64,000 nucleotides of DNA from Streptomyces xanthophaeus (GCF_000725805.1 NZ_JOFT01000014.1:310001-374000); one strand, 5' to 3'. Counted from the stretch's first letter, positions 29,951-39,126 are shown. Notes: generated by a model from the sequence alone, not told the origin. A program made the numbers and translations.

Positions 29951-31219
29951 GTGAGTGACATCGTCAAGTACCTGCCGGACGCGGCGATACCCGCCGGCGG
30001 CGCCCGCAGATGGAAGGCCGACGAGGCGGAGCGCTGGTTCGACGCGCGCGTCCCCGCACTGTTCGCGCCCTTCGCGGGCGCCCTCGTCCTCGCGCCGCTG
30101 GTGGTGTCGGCGGTCGTCCTGCTCGCCTGGAACGATCCGGGTACGACGGGCCGTGGCACCGACTGGATCGGCTATCCCGCGGCGGTCCTCCTGATCGCCC
30201 TCCCCTTCTGGTACCGGTTCCTGCCGGTCGCGACGCTCGTCTCCGCGCCCCTGATCGCCGGGGAGACGGTTGCCCTGCTGACCGGCCCCGCTCCGGGCGG
30301 CACCGCGGCCCGGGCCGGTGGCGTGGTGGTCCTGACCCTGTCCTCCTGGGCCTTCACCGGTGCGCTGCTCCGGGTACGTGCCCGGCGCCGCCAGCGGTCC
30401 CTCTTCCTCGCCGAGGCCGCCGGGACCCGGCGCCGGCCCGTCCCCGGGCGCCTCGCGGACGCCCACGTGAAGCGCGGCCGTTCCCTGATCGTGGCCGGGG
30501 CCGTGTTCTGCCTGGCCGGCGCCGCCGCCCTGCTGGCGTGGGGGCTCGCCCTGGACCTGCGGGCCGAGCCGGGCGCCCCGTACGACGCCATCGGCCAGCA
30601 GATCATCGCCCTGCTGCTGCTCGTCCCCGGTACGACCCTGCTCGGACGGGGTCTCGCCCTGCGGCGCGCCGCCCGGCAGCTGCACCGCGGGCCGCAGCCG
30701 GTGGTCCGCATCGGTGTCCGGCGCGACGCGGCCTATTTCAACTGGCTGCACACGGACGCCCGGACGACCGGAGCCCGGCCCCTGATCGCCTACCGCACGA
30801 GCTTCGAGGACACCCTGCGGTACCACGGGCCGACCCTCGTCGGCGGTTCCGAGGAACAGCTGCGCGTCAGGCACCACGACATCGACCCGCACCGCGAGCC
30901 CTTCGAGGCGCTCCTGTACGGAGTGCCCTGCGAAGGGGCCGAGGTCCTGGTCGAGTTCGCCGTGTTCGCGCCCGACGGCCGGAGCATCACGACCGAGATC
31001 ACGGCGGCCCCGCTGCTCGCGCGCCGCCGGTCCGGGCTGAAGCCGTGGTCGCCGGCAGGCAGCTCGTACCGGGTGCGGCGCCGGGAGGAGGCGGAGGCCG
31101 CGGCCGCCCGCCGCGCCGCGCAGCGGGCGCGTTCCGGCGGCGGCGACGGCGGGGGCGGCTGCGGCGGCGCGGACAGCGGTTGCGGCAGCAGCTGCGGCGG
31201 GGGCTGCGGCGGCGACTGA
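29951..31219 (+). CDS. membrane protein with Gly/Cys-rich C-terminal tail
   Basis: A 422-residue protein with about six transmembrane helices (pairs near residues 38-60, 75-115 and 125-145, and around 180-235). A soluble domain of about 140 residues follows ('PVVRIGVRRDAAYFNWLH', 'LRYHGPTLVGGSEEQLRVRHHD'). The last 25 residues are Gly with four Cys (pattern GGGGCGGADSGCGSSCGGGCGG). Similar Cys/Gly tails end some TIGR04222-type membrane proteins; beyond this I do not recognise the family. It starts at the GTG at 29951. The tail could bind metal or be lipid- or thiol-modified; this is inference. Confidence 0.75.
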   Translation: MSDIVKYLPDAAIPAGGARRWKADEAERWFDARVPALFAPFAGALVLAPLVVSAVVLLAWNDPGTTGRGTDWIGYPAAVLLIALPFWYRFLPVATLVSAPLIAGETVALLTGPAPGGTAARAGGVVVLTLSSWAFTGALLRVRARRRQRSLFLAEAAGTRRRPVPGRLADAHVKRGRSLIVAGAVFCLAGAAALLAWGLALDLRAEPGAPYDAIGQQIIALLLLVPGTTLLGRGLALRRAARQLHRGPQPVVRIGVRRDAAYFNWLHTDARTTGARPLIAYRTSFEDTLRYHGPTLVGGSEEQLRVRHHDIDPHREPFEALLYGVPCEGAEVLVEFAVFAPDGRSITTEITAAPLLARRRSGLKPWSPAGSSYRVRRREEAEAAAARRAAQRARSGGGDGGGGCGGADSGCGSSCGGGCGGD

Positions 31220-31236
31220 TCGGGCAGACTCGCCGC

Positions 31237-32016
31237 ATGGCACCCAAGACCCGTACGTACGACCCCGCGAAGATCCGCACGGCCGTCCTGGCCCAGTTCG
31301 GCCTGGTGGCCGATGCCGTCCGGGGTCTGGAGGAGGAGCGGCTGGCGCAGCCCGCGCACCTGGGCGAGTGGACCGTACGGGACCTGGCTGCGCACCTGGC
31401 CTGGGCGGTCGGCTCGCTGGCCGGGGCCGCCGCCCGGCCGTCGGCGGGACGTGTGGAGGTGACCGTGGCGACCTGGCCGTTCGCCACCGAGCCGATCGCG
31501 GGCAAGATCGCCGAGGCGCACCGCGGCCAGGACGCGGAGCCGCTCGGCGTGCTGTACGAGCGGACGGGCGCCCGGCTCGCCGAGCTGCTGGACGTGCTGC
31601 CCGGGGACCGGGTGCTGCCCCTGTGGATCGGCGGCATGACCGTCGCCGACTTCCTGGTCACCCGGACCGTGGAACTCGTCGTTCACACCGATGACCTGAA
31701 CCGGGCCGCGGGGCTGGAGATCCCCTTCGACGGGCAGGCCCTCGCCGCCTGCACGCGGGTCCTCGCGGACGCCCTGGCGGTCAAGGCCCCGGGTGCCTCG
31801 GTGGAGGTACGGGTGCCTCCGTTCGCGGTGGTCCAGTGCGTCGAGGGGCCCCGCCACACCCGGGGCACCCCGCCCAACGTGGTGGAGACCGACCCGCTGA
31901 CCTGGATCCGGCTGGCCACGGGCCGTACCGGCTGGGCGGAGTCCCTCTCCGGGGCGCGGGTGCGGGCCAGCGGGGAGCGGGCGGACCTGTCGGCGCTGCT
32001 GCCGGTGATGAGCTGA
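31237..32016 (+). CDS. maleylpyruvate isomerase-type (DinB-like) mycothiol-dependent family protein
   Basis: A 259-residue protein. The N-terminal four-helix DinB/MDMPI domain reads 'QPAHLGEWTVRDLAAHLAWAVG', with conserved His residues for metal, and includes 'RTVELVVHTDDLNRAAGLE'. A C-terminal sterol-carrier-like domain follows (about 170-259, 'TWIRLATGRTGW'). Members transfer or isomerise substrates with mycothiol, the actinobacterial thiol. The substrate is unknown. The ATG at 31237 is 18 bases after the previous gene and has no ribosome site, so it may have its own leaderless message. Confidence 0.82.
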   Translation: MAPKTRTYDPAKIRTAVLAQFGLVADAVRGLEEERLAQPAHLGEWTVRDLAAHLAWAVGSLAGAAARPSAGRVEVTVATWPFATEPIAGKIAEAHRGQDAEPLGVLYERTGARLAELLDVLPGDRVLPLWIGGMTVADFLVTRTVELVVHTDDLNRAAGLEIPFDGQALAACTRVLADALAVKAPGASVEVRVPPFAVVQCVEGPRHTRGTPPNVVETDPLTWIRLATGRTGWAESLSGARVRASGERADLSALLPVMS

Positions 32017-32078
32017 GCCCCGGCCGGGGCTCGGTGCGGCCGACGGAACCGGCTCGGCCGCGGCTCCGTCCCAGGACC

Positions 32079-32897
32079 ATGCGTACCTACCGGAACGTCC
32101 GAATCCTCGGCGCACCCCTCGGGGTCGCCCTCGTCCTCACCCTCGGCCTCACCGGCTGCGGCCGGGTCACGAGCAGCGGAGGCGGCCCGCAGCTCGACGG
32201 GCCCCTCGGTTCCTGGGCCGTGGAGTCCCTGACCACCGGCGGCCGCACCCTGCACGCGCCCGACGCGGCCCGCGTCGACCTCGGTCAGGAGAAGGCCACG
32301 GGCAACTACGGCTGCAACGGCTTCACCGCGAAGGTAGCCCTGCACGGGGACTCCGCACTGACCGTCACCCCCGGCATCAACACGGACATGGCCTGCGAGA
32401 ACACGGAGTTCGAGAACGCCTTCGCCAAGCTGTTCCAGGGCCGGCTCACCGTCGACCGCGGCCCGGACCGGCTCACCCTGAAGAGCGCCGACGGGAGCAC
32501 CATCGCCATGACCACGAAGCCCCCGGTCCCGGACGCCCCGCTCACCGCGACCGAGTGGAAGGTCGACTCCCTGGTCAGCGGCGGGAGCGCGTCCTCCGTC
32601 CCCGAGGCGGAGGCCGGGCGGGCCCGGTTCACCCTCGCCGCCGACGGCACGGCGAGCGGCAGTCTCGGCTGCAACCGGTTCAGCGCCCCGGTGACCGTCG
32701 AGGGGCCTTCGGTCACCTTCGGGCCCCTCACCGCCACGCGGATGGCCTGCGAGGGCGCGGCCGGCGAGCTGGAACGCACGCTGACCGCGCTGTTCGCCGG
32801 CGGTCCGCTCAGCTGGCAGGTCCAGGGCCGGACCCTGACCCTCACCGCGGCGGACGGCAAGGGCCTGGGCGCCACGGCGGCCTCCGCCGCGGAGTGA
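32079..32897 (+). CDS. META-domain lipoprotein
   Basis: A 272-residue secreted lipoprotein. The signal peptide ends in the lipobox LTGC (Cys near residue 27). Two META (HslJ-like) domains follow in tandem: the first has 'GSWAVESLTTGGRTL' and 'GNYGCNGFTAKV', the second 'TEWKVDSLVSGG' and 'GSLGCNRFSAPV'. Each carries the paired Cys of the fold (GCN and MACE). It is likely anchored outside the cytoplasmic membrane; HslJ relatives are linked to stress or antibiotic tolerance. The start is the ATG at 32079. Confidence 0.9.
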   Translation: MRTYRNVRILGAPLGVALVLTLGLTGCGRVTSSGGGPQLDGPLGSWAVESLTTGGRTLHAPDAARVDLGQEKATGNYGCNGFTAKVALHGDSALTVTPGINTDMACENTEFENAFAKLFQGRLTVDRGPDRLTLKSADGSTIAMTTKPPVPDAPLTATEWKVDSLVSGGSASSVPEAEAGRARFTLAADGTASGSLGCNRFSAPVTVEGPSVTFGPLTATRMACEGAAGELERTLTALFAGGPLSWQVQGRTLTLTAADGKGLGATAASAAE

Positions 32898-32900
32898 GCG

Positions 32901-32918
32901 CCGCCCCGCGCGGGGCGG
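32901..32918. terminator. GC hairpin between convergent genes
   Basis: CCGCCCCGCGCGGGGCGG is a perfect palindrome just after the lipoprotein stop and before the sulfatase stop. There is no T-run. It is probably a shared terminator. Confidence 0.5.
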
Positions 32919-32924
32919 GCCGGG

Positions 32925-34358
32925 TCAGGCCGGGTAGGGCAGCAGCCCGGCGTCCACGGACTCCCAGGCAGCCCGCAGCTCCGCCAGCCGGGCCGGTTCG
33001 GCCCCGGCCTTGTCGGCCTGTTCGCGGATGTCCCCGGCCAGGTTGAACAGCTGGTCCCGGCCCGCCTTGCCGCGGTAGTACTTCCAGTCGCCGCGGCGCA
33101 GCGCCCGCTCCCCGCGCACCCGCCAGAACAGGTCCCGGCCGGCCGGCTTCTCGCCGCGCAGCAGGTATCCGGCCAGGCTCGTCCCGTCGAGCGGGTACGC
33201 CCGGTGCGGCCGGGCCCCGGCGACCTCCAGGAGGGTCGCCGTCCAGTCGGGGCTGAACACCGGCACGCGGCTGACCTGGCCGCCGTCCAGCCGGGCGGGC
33301 CAGCGCGCGATGTTCGGGACCCGGATGCCGCCCTCCTGGAGGGAGGCCTTGTTGCCCGACAGCGGCCAGTTGTACGAGAAGCGCTCGCCGCCGTTGTCGC
33401 TGGAGAAGACGACCAGGGTGTCGTCCTCCTGGCCGGAGCGCTTCAGCGCCTTCAGCACCTCGCCGATCGAGCGGTCGAGGTCCTCGACCATCTCCTTGTA
33501 CTTCTCGACCGAGCCGCCGTCCTGGTGCCACAGGGCGCGCCCGTCGCCCGCCTTGATCCGGCGGACGATCTCGGCGCTCGCCTCGGTGTCCCCGTCGGCG
33601 ATCCAGGGCCAGTGCGGGGTGGTGAAGTTGAGGTTCAGCAGCCACGGCTTGCCGTGGTGGTCGCGGGAGACGTACTCGCTCGCCCGCTCGGTGATGATCC
33701 GCGTGTAGTAGCGCAGGTCCTTGTACTCGGCGTCGCCCTCGTAGAGGTCGTACTCGCCGCCGAGCCCGAGCTTGGAGTAGTACTCCAGGGCCCCGCCGAA
33801 GTTCCCGAAGAACTCGTCCCAGCCGGACCGGGTCGGGCTGTAGTCGGGCAGGTAGCCCGCGTGCCACTTGCCGATCAGGGCCGTGGAGTAGCCGGAGTCG
33901 CGCAGCAGCGAGGCCAGCGTCGGGTGGGTCGGGTCCAGTCCCACCGACTTGTCGGCGATCGGCTCGGCCAGCCCGCCCTTGGTACGGCCCGGGTAGCGGC
34001 CGGTGTACAGGCTGAACCGGGTCGGTGAGCAGGTCGCGGAGCCCGAGTAGGCGTCGGTGAACCGCACTCCCTGGCGGGCGAGCCGGTCCAGGTTCGGGGT
34101 CTTGATGTGCGGGGAGCCGTAGGAGGAGAGGTCCGCCCAGCCCAGGTCGTCGCCCAGGATGAACAGGATGTTCGGGCGGCGCGAACGACGCCCCCGGGCG
34201 GCCCGGAACTCCTGCTCCTGGGGGCCCGCGACCCGTGCGTCGCGGGGTTCCGAGGCGGCCGCGGGGGCGGCGCCCAGCCCCACGGCGGTGGCCGCGGCGG
34301 TGACGCCGACGGCCCCGCCGAAGGCGCGGCGGGACAGCTTGTTCTCGTACGAAGACAC
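32925..34358 (-). CDS. Tat-exported sulfatase
   Basis: A 477-residue sulfatase of the alkaline-phosphatase superfamily. A Tat signal (SRRAFGG near residues 9-15 with a following hydrophobic stretch) directs export. The catalytic formylglycine motif is C110-S-P-T-R114, the metal ligands D70-D71 lie in FILGDDLGW, and later ligands in 'VVFSSDNGGERFSYNW' are present. It hydrolyses sulfate esters outside the cell, probably to scavenge sulfur. Cys-type sulfatases need a formylglycine-generating enzyme, which is not in this window. The GTG at 34358 has GGAG upstream. A leader peptide gene precedes it. Confidence 0.93.
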   Translation of the reverse strand: MSSYENKLSRRAFGGAVGVTAAATAVGLGAAPAAASEPRDARVAGPQEQEFRAARGRRSRRPNILFILGDDLGWADLSSYGSPHIKTPNLDRLARQGVRFTDAYSGSATCSPTRFSLYTGRYPGRTKGGLAEPIADKSVGLDPTHPTLASLLRDSGYSTALIGKWHAGYLPDYSPTRSGWDEFFGNFGGALEYYSKLGLGGEYDLYEGDAEYKDLRYYTRIITERASEYVSRDHHGKPWLLNLNFTTPHWPWIADGDTEASAEIVRRIKAGDGRALWHQDGGSVEKYKEMVEDLDRSIGEVLKALKRSGQEDDTLVVFSSDNGGERFSYNWPLSGNKASLQEGGIRVPNIARWPARLDGGQVSRVPVFSPDWTATLLEVAGARPHRAYPLDGTSLAGYLLRGEKPAGRDLFWRVRGERALRRGDWKYYRGKAGRDQLFNLAGDIREQADKAGAEPARLAELRAAWESVDAGLLPYPA

Positions 34359-34474
34359 AGGTACTCCAAGGCGCGGTCCGACCCCCGGCCCCGGGCGGGC
34401 GCGGGACGGCGCGCGGGCACGGCAGGGCAGGGCGGGGCGGAGCGGAAAGGTGAAAGGGGGATGCAGAGTTGTGG

Positions 34475-34570
34475 CTACGCGGAACAGCGACAGATGGCGC
34501 TCGCGACACGGACCAGGTCCACGTGCCGGCGCTCGACGAGGGTGACGGTGCGGTCACCGAGAGGCTGCAT
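34475..34570 (-). CDS. short leader peptide upstream of the sulfatase (sulfur-type)
   Basis: A 31-residue reading frame starting MQPLGDRTVTLVERRHVDL and ending VRVASAICRCSA. The block 'RRHVDLVRVASAICR' with terminal Cys codons is the hallmark of the actinobacterial leader peptides found before cysteine and sulfate assimilation genes; these are thought to act through ribosome-mediated attenuation when cysteine is scarce. The ATG at 34570 is chosen because a near-consensus promoter (34581-34608) would start transcription about four bases before it; an ATG at 34603 overlaps the -35 box. The sulfatase starts 116 bases downstream. Confidence 0.75.
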   Translation of the reverse strand: MQPLGDRTVTLVERRHVDLVRVASAICRCSA

Positions 34571-34580
34571 GGACCGAGAG

Positions 34581-34608
34581 CCTGTACGAATGCCTTCGTG
34601 CATGTCAA
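34581..34608 (-). promoter_or_regulatory. promoter of the leader peptide-sulfatase transcript
   Basis: On the minus strand: TTGACA (34608-34603), a 16-base spacer, and TACAGG (34586-34581). The -35 is a perfect consensus, rare in this genome. Transcription should start near 34574, giving an almost leaderless leader-peptide mRNA. Confidence 0.6.
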
Positions 34609-34681
34609 CAAGGTGATCCGAATACCGAGACGGAGGCGTCCCGTCACCCTCTGTGCTGTGACATTTCCCGGCCGTCCCCAA

Positions 34682-34711
34682 TTCGGACCAGTGGTCGATC
34701 TCGCCTACACT
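34682..34711 (+). promoter_or_regulatory. candidate purF promoter
   Basis: TTCGGA (34682-34687), an 18-base spacer and TACACT (34706-34711). The distance of seven bases from the -10 to the GTG at 34718 predicts a leaderless purF mRNA. Confidence 0.5.
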
Positions 34712-34717
34712 CGAAGC

Positions 34718-36235
34718 GTGCCTCGTGGTGATGGACGACTCAACCACGACCTGCTCCCCGGAGAGAAAGGCCCCCAGGACGCTTGCGGCGTCTTCGGTGT
34801 CTGGGCTCCGGGTGAAGAGGTCGCCAAGCTCACCTACTTCGGACTGTATGCACTGCAGCACCGCGGACAAGAGTCCGCGGGAATCGCTGTGAGCAACGGT
34901 TCCCAGATCCTCGTCTTCAAGGACATGGGCCTCGTTTCCCAGGTCTTCGACGAAACCTCTCTCGGCTCGCTCCAAGGTCATATCGCGGTCGGTCACGCCC
35001 GCTATTCGACCACTGGTGCCTCCGTCTGGGAGAACGCTCAGCCCACCTTCCGCGCGACCGCCCACGGCTCCATCGCCCTGGGTCACAACGGCAACCTGGT
35101 GAACACCGCCGAGCTTGCCGAGATGGTCGCCGACCTGCCCCGTCAGGACGGCCGCGCCACCCAGGTGGCGGCCACCAACGACACCGACCTGGTCACCGCC
35201 CTGCTCGCAGGGCAGACCGACGAGGACGGCAAGCCCCTGACCATCGAGGAGTCGGCCGCCAAGGTCCTTCCTCAGGTCAAGGGAGCCTTCTCGCTCGTCT
35301 TCATGGACGAGGGGACCCTCTACACCGCCCGTGACCCGCAGGGCATCCGCCCGCTGGTCCTCGGCCGCCTGGAGCGCGGCTGGGTGGTCGCGAGTGAGAC
35401 CGCCGCCCTCGACATCTGCGGCGCCAGCTTCGTCCGCGAGGTCGAGCCGGGCGAGCTCATCGCGATCGACGAGAACGGCCTGCGCACCTCGCGCTTCGCG
35501 GAAGCAAAGCCCAAGGGCTGTGTCTTCGAGTACGTCTACCTGGCGCGCCCGGACACCGACATCGCCGGCCGGAACGTCTACCTCTCGCGTGTCGAGATGG
35601 GCAGGCGCCTCGCCAAGGAAGCCCCGGTCGACGCCGACCTGGTGATAGCGACGCCGGAATCCGGCACGCCCGCCGCCGTCGGATACGCCGAGGCCAGCGG
35701 GATCCCGTACGGCTCCGGCCTGGTCAAGAACGCCTACGTGGGCCGGACCTTCATCCAGCCCTCGCAGACGATCCGCCAGCTCGGCATCCGTCTGAAGCTC
35801 AACCCCCTCAAGGAAGTCATCCGGGGCAAGCGCCTGGTGGTCGTCGACGACTCGATCGTCCGCGGCAACACCCAGCGCGCCCTGGTCAAGATGCTCCGCG
35901 AGGCCGGCGCGGCGGAGGTCCACATCCGGATCTCCTCGCCGCCGGTGAAGTGGCCGTGCTTCTTCGGCATCGACTTCGCCACCCGGGCCGAGCTGATCGC
36001 CAACGGCATGACGGTCGACGAGATCGCCACGTCGCTCGGCGCGGACTCGCTCTCGTACATCTCGCTCGACGCGATGATCGAGGCGACGACCATCCAGAAG
36101 CCGAACCTGTGCCGTGCCTGCTTCGACGGCGTGTACCCCATGGAGCTGCCCGACCCGCAGCTCCTGGGCAAGCAGCTCCTGGAATCCGAGCTCGCCGGCG
36201 GCACGGACGCCGCCGACGCGCTGCGCCGCCCGTAG
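34718..36235 (+). CDS. purF: amidophosphoribosyltransferase
   Basis: A 505-residue enzyme for the committed step of purine synthesis (PRPP + Gln to phosphoribosylamine). After a 22-residue propeptide the catalytic Cys is C23 (DACGVFGVW), so self-processing as in the Bacillus-type enzyme is expected. The glutaminase domain has 'GHARYSTTG' and 'GHNGNLVN'. The PRPP loop is 'LVVVDDSIVRGNT'. Cys residues near the end (KWPCFFG, NLCRACFDG) fit the iron-sulfur-cluster form. The start is the GTG at 34718. purM follows after 105 bases. Confidence 0.97.
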   Translation: MPRGDGRLNHDLLPGEKGPQDACGVFGVWAPGEEVAKLTYFGLYALQHRGQESAGIAVSNGSQILVFKDMGLVSQVFDETSLGSLQGHIAVGHARYSTTGASVWENAQPTFRATAHGSIALGHNGNLVNTAELAEMVADLPRQDGRATQVAATNDTDLVTALLAGQTDEDGKPLTIEESAAKVLPQVKGAFSLVFMDEGTLYTARDPQGIRPLVLGRLERGWVVASETAALDICGASFVREVEPGELIAIDENGLRTSRFAEAKPKGCVFEYVYLARPDTDIAGRNVYLSRVEMGRRLAKEAPVDADLVIATPESGTPAAVGYAEASGIPYGSGLVKNAYVGRTFIQPSQTIRQLGIRLKLNPLKEVIRGKRLVVVDDSIVRGNTQRALVKMLREAGAAEVHIRISSPPVKWPCFFGIDFATRAELIANGMTVDEIATSLGADSLSYISLDAMIEATTIQKPNLCRACFDGVYPMELPDPQLLGKQLLESELAGGTDAADALRRP

Positions 36236-36340
36236 CCGGATCCCCGCGCGGCCCGCTCAACCTGCGCGGGGCCCTGTCTTTCAAGCTTCTCCCAGGGCCC
36301 TGCACCACCCGCAGTAACGACACGAAAGCTCTCTCCTGTC

Positions 36341-37411
36341 ATGACAGAGAAGACCACCGGTGCCAGCTACGCAGCCGCAGGCGTGGACATCGAAGCGGGA
36401 GACCGCGCCGTCGAGCTGATGAAGGAGTGGGTGAAGAAGACGCAGCGCCCCGAGGTCCTCGGCGGCCTCGGCGGTTTCGCCGGCCTCTTCGACGCCTCCG
36501 CCCTCAAGCGCTACGAGCGCCCGCTGCTCGCCTCCGCCACCGACGGCGTGGGCACCAAGGTGGACATCGCCCGTCAGATGGGCGTCTACGACACGATCGG
36601 CCACGACCTGGTCGCGATGGTCATGGACGACATCGTCGTCTGCGGCGCCGAGCCGCTCTTCATGACCGACTACATCTGCGTCGGCAAGGTCCACCCCGAG
36701 CGTGTCGCGGCCATCGTCAAGGGCATCGCCGAGGGCTGCGTCCTCGCCGGCTGCGCCCTGGTGGGCGGCGAGACCGCCGAGCACCCGGGCCTGCTGGGGC
36801 CGGACGACTTCGACGTGGCAGGCGCCGGTACCGGTGTCGTCGAGTACGACCGGCTGCTGGGCGCGGATCGCATCCGTACGGGTGACGCCGTCATCGCGAT
36901 GGCGTCCTCCGGCCTTCACTCGAACGGGTACTCGCTGGTCCGGCACGTCCTCTTCGACCGGGCAGGGATGTCGCTGGACCAGGAGATCGCGGAGCTCGGG
37001 CGCACCCTCGGCGAGGAACTGCTGGAGCCCACGAAGATCTACTCGCTGGACTGCCTGGCCCTCACCCGGACGGCCGAGGTGCACGCCTACTCGCACATCA
37101 CGGGCGGCGGCCTCGCGGCCAACCTGGCACGGGTCATCCCGGACCACCTGCACGCCACGGTCGACCGTTCGACCTGGGCCCCCGGCGCGATCTTCGACCT
37201 GGTCGGCAAGGCGGGTCAGGTCGAGCAGCTGGAACTGGAGAAGACGCTGAACATGGGCGTCGGCATGATGGCGGTCGTGCCCGCCGAGTCGGTGGACGTG
37301 GCCCTGACCGCGCTGGCCGACCGCGGCGTGGACGCCTGGGTCGCCGGCGAGATCCTGGACCGCGCGGACCACACCGAGGGCGCCACCCTCACCGGTACCT
37401 ACGCGAGCTGA
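36341..37411 (+). CDS. purM: phosphoribosylformylglycinamidine cyclo-ligase (AIR synthetase)
   Basis: A 356-residue enzyme that closes FGAM to AIR. It has 'SYAAAGVDIEAGDRAVELMK' at the start, 'LLASATDGVGTKVDIA', 'GHDLVAMVMDDIVVCGAEPLF', 'VGGETAEHPG' and 'SSGLHSNGYSLVR', all typical. The ATG at 36341 lies 105 bases after purF, probably in the same transcript. A good terminator follows the stop. Confidence 0.97.
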   Translation: MTEKTTGASYAAAGVDIEAGDRAVELMKEWVKKTQRPEVLGGLGGFAGLFDASALKRYERPLLASATDGVGTKVDIARQMGVYDTIGHDLVAMVMDDIVVCGAEPLFMTDYICVGKVHPERVAAIVKGIAEGCVLAGCALVGGETAEHPGLLGPDDFDVAGAGTGVVEYDRLLGADRIRTGDAVIAMASSGLHSNGYSLVRHVLFDRAGMSLDQEIAELGRTLGEELLEPTKIYSLDCLALTRTAEVHAYSHITGGGLAANLARVIPDHLHATVDRSTWAPGAIFDLVGKAGQVEQLELEKTLNMGVGMMAVVPAESVDVALTALADRGVDAWVAGEILDRADHTEGATLTGTYAS

Positions 37412-37417
37412 GCAGCA

Positions 37418-37458
37418 CTGAAACCCGGCCCGGGGCAATGCCCTGGACCGGGTTTCAG
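37418..37458 (+). terminator. terminator after purM
   Basis: CTGAAACCCGG (37418-37428) pairs with CCGGGTTTCAG (37448-37458), with an inner GGGC/GCCC extension, followed by TTCTTT. Confidence 0.88.
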
Positions 37459-37492
37459 TTCTTTGACCTGATGTGGCAGACGCCTCAGGGCG

Positions 37493-37753
37493 TCAAGCGC
37501 CGCGGCGCTGTGCCGACGGACCGGACTCCTCGTCCTCGTCGTCGTCATCGCTGTTGTACAGATCCGCGTACTTGGCGTACGGGTCGTCGTCGTCCAGATC
37601 GTCATCGACTTCGACCGGCTCGCTGATAGGCAGCGGCTCTGTCGGCGATGCGCCCAGCTCATTGGCCAGACGCGAGAGGTCAGTCCCGCCGCTGTTGTAC
37701 TTCAGCTGGCGGGCGACCTTTGTCTGCTTGGCCTTGGCCCGGCCGCGCCCCAT
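37493..37753 (-). CDS. DUF3073 protein
   Basis: An 86-residue actinobacterial protein: a very basic head (MGRGRAKAKQTKVARQLKY), a middle 'SGGTDLSRLANELG' and a strongly acidic tail with runs of Asp and Glu (DDDLDDDDPY, DDDDEDEES). This matches DUF3073. The start is the ATG at 37753. The function is not known; the two-charge layout could support binding to nucleic acid or ribosomes. It is convergent with purM. Confidence 0.92.
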   Translation of the reverse strand: MGRGRAKAKQTKVARQLKYNSGGTDLSRLANELGASPTEPLPISEPVEVDDDLDDDDPYAKYADLYNSDDDDEDEESGPSAQRRGA

Positions 37754-38031
37754 GGCTCGACCCCCTCGGTGACGGGGCTCGACGGCCCCAGAGTCTGACA
37801 CGCGTTCATGGTTCGGAGCGGGCTCTCCGTGGAGAGACCGTCCGTAGGGGTTTAACGGTACCTGCTTCCGCGGCCATACGGTACGCCGCCCGCATGACGT
37901 GCCCCGGTGCAGAACCAACGAGGCGCCCCGTCCTCGCTGGTCAGCTGCGATTTTAACCCTTTCCTGGCGGGCGACCCGCCGAAGTGCAGTGAGTTCCGTC
38001 TCGCCGCAGCCCCGGCGGGTCGCCCCGGGGC

Positions 38032-39126
38032 CTAGACCGCGCGCGCGGCGCGGGCGTCCGCCATGCGCTGCTCGGCGATCCTGTCGGCCGCCGCGGCGGG
38101 CGGGATCCCGTCCGCCTTCGCGCGAGCGAATATGGCCAGGGTGGTGTCGAAGATCTTCGAGGCCTTGGCCTTGCAGCGGTCGAAGTCGAAGCCGTGGAGC
38201 TCGTCGGCGACCTGGATCACGCCGCCCGCGTTCACGACGTAGTCCGGGGCGTAGAGGATCCCGCGGTCGGCGAGGTCCTTCTCGATGCCCGGGTGGGCGA
38301 GCTGGTTGTTCGCCGCGCCGCAGACGACCTTGGCGGTGAGGGCCGCGACCGTCTCGTCGTTCAGGGCGCCGCCGAGCGCGCAGGGGGCGTAGATGTCCAG
38401 CCCCTCCACGCGGATCAGCGCGTCCGTGTCGACGACCGCGGTGACCTTGCCCGGGTGCTTGTCGAGGATCCGCTGCACGGACTCGTGGCGCGGGTCGGTG
38501 ATGACGACCTCGGCGCCGTCCTCCAGCAGGTGCTCGACCAGGTAGTGGCCGACCTTGCCGACGCCCGCCACGGCGACCTTGCGGCCGCGCAGGGTCGGGT
38601 CGCCCCAGATGTGCTGGGCGCTGGCGCGCATGCCCTGGAAGACGCCGAAGGCGGTGAGGACCGAGGAGTCGCCGGCGCCGCCGTTCTCGGGGGAGCGGCC
38701 GGTCGCCCAGCGGGTCTCGCGGGCCACGATGTCCATGTCCGCCACGTAGGTGCCGACGTCGCAGGCGGTCACGTAGCGGCCCCCGAGGGACTCCACGAAC
38801 CGGCCGTAGGCCAGCAGGAGTTCCTCGCTCTTGAGGACGTCGGGGTCGCCGATGATCACGGCCTTGCCGCCGCCGAGGTCGAGACCGGCGAGCGCGTTCT
38901 TGTACGACATGCCGCGCGAGAGGTTCAGCGCGTCGAGGACGGCTTCCTCGTCCGAGGCGTACGCGTGGAAGCGGGTACCGCCGAGGGCGGGGCCCAGGGC
39001 GGTGGAGTGGATCGCGATGACGGCCTTCAGTCCGGTGGCGCGGTCCTGGCACAGCACGACTTGCTCGTGGCCGCCCTGTTCCGTGCGGAACAGGGTGTGC
39101 AGGACGCCGTCGGTCATTTCGGTCAC
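38032..39126 (-). CDS. vdh: valine (branched-chain amino acid) dehydrogenase
   Basis: A 364-residue NAD-dependent dehydrogenase of the Glu/Leu/Phe/Val family that deaminates valine, leucine and isoleucine and feeds acyl-CoA precursors. It has the substrate Lys in '[20 protein letters not shown]' (K76 and K88), the Rossmann motif GVGKVGHYL, and '[12 protein letters not shown]'. The length equals that of S. coelicolor Vdh. The GTG at 39126 is chosen because GGGAG lies eight bases upstream; an ATG at 39141 covers that ribosome site and has none of its own. A GCCCCGG/CCGGGGC hairpin lies just after the stop. Confidence 0.93.
   Translation of the reverse strand: MTEMTDGVLHTLFRTEQGGHEQVVLCQDRATGLKAVIAIHSTALGPALGGTRFHAYASDEEAVLDALNLSRGMSYKNALAGLDLGGGKAVIIGDPDVLKSEELLLAYGRFVESLGGRYVTACDVGTYVADMDIVARETRWATGRSPENGGAGDSSVLTAFGVFQGMRASAQHIWGDPTLRGRKVAVAGVGKVGHYLVEHLLEDGAEVVITDPRHESVQRILDKHPGKVTAVVDTDALIRVEGLDIYAPCALGGALNDETVAALTAKVVCGAANNQLAHPGIEKDLADRGILYAPDYVVNAGGVIQVADELHGFDFDRCKAKASKIFDTTLAIFARAKADGIPPAAAADRIAEQRMADARAARAV

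Noticed and set aside
34460..34615. A 51-codon plus-strand frame over the sulfatase leader region
   Set aside because: The minus-strand peptide on the same bases matches a known leader-peptide motif and has a promoter; the plus frame has neither.
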